Assembly: GCA_964517215.1 (NCBI GenBank)
Contig: CAZFBR010000207.1
Span: 1-6,295 of the forward strand
Source: CAZFBR01 sp035353495 [NCBI: uncultured bacterium]
Lineage (GTDB): Bacteria; DAOPZR01
Length of the DNA stretch: 6,295 nucleotides
Reading direction: 5' to 3'
Below, in pieces: positions 5,688-6,295 of this stretch. The position numbers and the translations under genes were made by a program. The number at the start of each line of letters is the position of its first letter. Positions within the stretch are counted from its first letter, which is position 1. A model generated the notes under the pieces. It was not told the DNA's origin. It did not search any database and saw nothing but the letters and a program-made list of their open reading frames with translations.

Positions 5688-6295
5688 ATGAAACTGGTGG
5701 CATTTGATTTCGGGACCAATTCACTGCGCATGCAGGTTGCCGTGCGGGATGGTGACCGGTTGCAGCCGGTCGCGTCGCGGCTGGACGCCTGCCGGATCGG
5801 GCGCGGTCTGCGGCAAACGGGGAAATTGTCGAGCGCAGGTTGCGAGCGTGCGCTGGCGACGCTGCGCGTATGGCTGGCTGAATGCGCGCGCGACGGGATC
5901 ACCCCCGTCGGCGGGATTGCCACCGAGGCGGTGCGCCGCGCCGCCGACGGCGCAGCATTCCTTGACCGGGTCCGGCGCGAGACCGGGCTGGCGGTCGAAC
6001 TGATCGACGGGGCGCGCGAAGCGGAACTGACCTGGCGCGGAGTGACGGCAGCCCTGCCCGGATTGCCGGAACCGGTGGCGATTATCGATATCGGCGGCGG
6101 CAGCACGGAAATTATCGTCAGCACCCCGGCGGGACAAACAGTGGTGTCGCTGCCGATCGGCTCAGTGGTGGCGACGGAGGATCATATCAGGCAGGATCCC
6201 CCGACGGAAGCAGAACTGGCGGCAGTGGCGGATGCAGCCGAACAGCTGGTTGCGCCGCATGCCGCGCCGGATGCCGCGCTGGTTGGGGTGGGCGG
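5688..6295 (+). CDS. Ppx/GppA phosphatase family protein, N-terminal part (3' end outside window)
   Basis: The frame opens at the ATG at 5688 and continues to the window end, giving 202 residues without a stop. The family comprises exopolyphosphatases and pppGpp 5'-phosphohydrolases with the ASKHA actin-like ATPase fold, which release phosphate from polyphosphate or guanosine pentaphosphate in the cytoplasm. Motifs seen are FDFGTNSLR at 6-14 (phosphate-1 loop), GIATEAVRRA at 76-85, LIDGAREAEL at 105-114, where E111 is the likely catalytic glutamate, IDIGGGSTEI at 133-142 (phosphate-2 loop) and SLPIGSV at 154-160. These are the standard first-domain motifs. The window does not include the second domain or any C-terminal HD-like domain, so Ppx cannot be told from GppA or from a short single-unit homologue. 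It lies 60 bp behind tsaD and is probably co-transcribed, with its ribosome site inside a hairpin. Confidence 0.92.
   Translation, partial: MKLVAFDFGTNSLRMQVAVRDGDRLQPVASRLDACRIGRGLRQTGKLSSAGCERALATLRVWLAECARDGITPVGGIATEAVRRAADGAAFLDRVRRETGLAVELIDGAREAELTWRGVTAALPGLPEPVAIIDIGGGSTEIIVSTPAGQTVVSLPIGSVVATEDHIRQDPPTEAELAAVADAAEQLVAPHAAPDAALVGVG

Overview
This is a high-GC bacterial segment with a strong G/C bias at third codon positions. It carries six protein genes, all read on the plus strand: the 3' end of ftsX, an envC-type murein hydrolase activator, a ctpA/prc-type S41 protease, a yibQ-type divergent polysaccharide deacetylase, tsaD, and the 5' part of a Ppx/GppA phosphatase. From general knowledge, the order ftsX-envC-ctpA-yibQ is typical of Gram-negative bacteria with FtsEX-controlled division, and it is often seen in Desulfobacterota/Desulfuromonadota such as Geobacter-like and Desulfovibrio-like lineages. 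I suggest that affiliation only tentatively, because the sequence alone does not prove it.

Layout. 1-169 is the last 55 codons of ftsX, whose stop overlaps the envC start (ATGA). envC runs 166-1341. A 117-bp spacer with a strong GC hairpin follows, then ctpA at 1459-2853. A 360-bp non-coding stretch (2854-3213) holds several stem-loops but no convincing gene. yibQ occupies 3214-4197. The next gap, 4198-4625, is dominated by three tandem copies of a 96-98 bp hairpin-bearing repeat. tsaD runs 4626-5627. A 60-bp gap then contains a hairpin that buries the ribosome binding site of the ppx/gppA gene, which starts at 5688 and runs off the right edge. The ftsX fragment and the ppx/gppA fragment are both cut by window edges.

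How the genes work together. FtsX, EnvC, CtpA and YibQ all act in the inner membrane or periplasm and fit a septal cell-wall remodelling module. FtsEX transmits ATP hydrolysis through FtsX to the EnvC coiled coil, which switches on peptidoglycan amidases. A CtpA-type protease commonly controls levels of cell-wall enzymes. The YibQ family is predicted to be a carbohydrate deacetylase with no settled role. tsaD (tRNA t6A synthesis) and ppx/gppA (polyphosphate/pppGpp metabolism) are cytoplasmic genes beyond the repeat array and probably form a separate unit.

Most notable points. The EnvC LytM domain has lost most of its zinc and catalytic residues, so it is probably an activator and not an enzyme. 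The tandem repeat array upstream of tsaD is REP/BIME-like. Several stem-loops sit directly upstream of start codons. I saw no phage, IS, CRISPR, tRNA or rRNA feature, and no evidence of a wholly new system.
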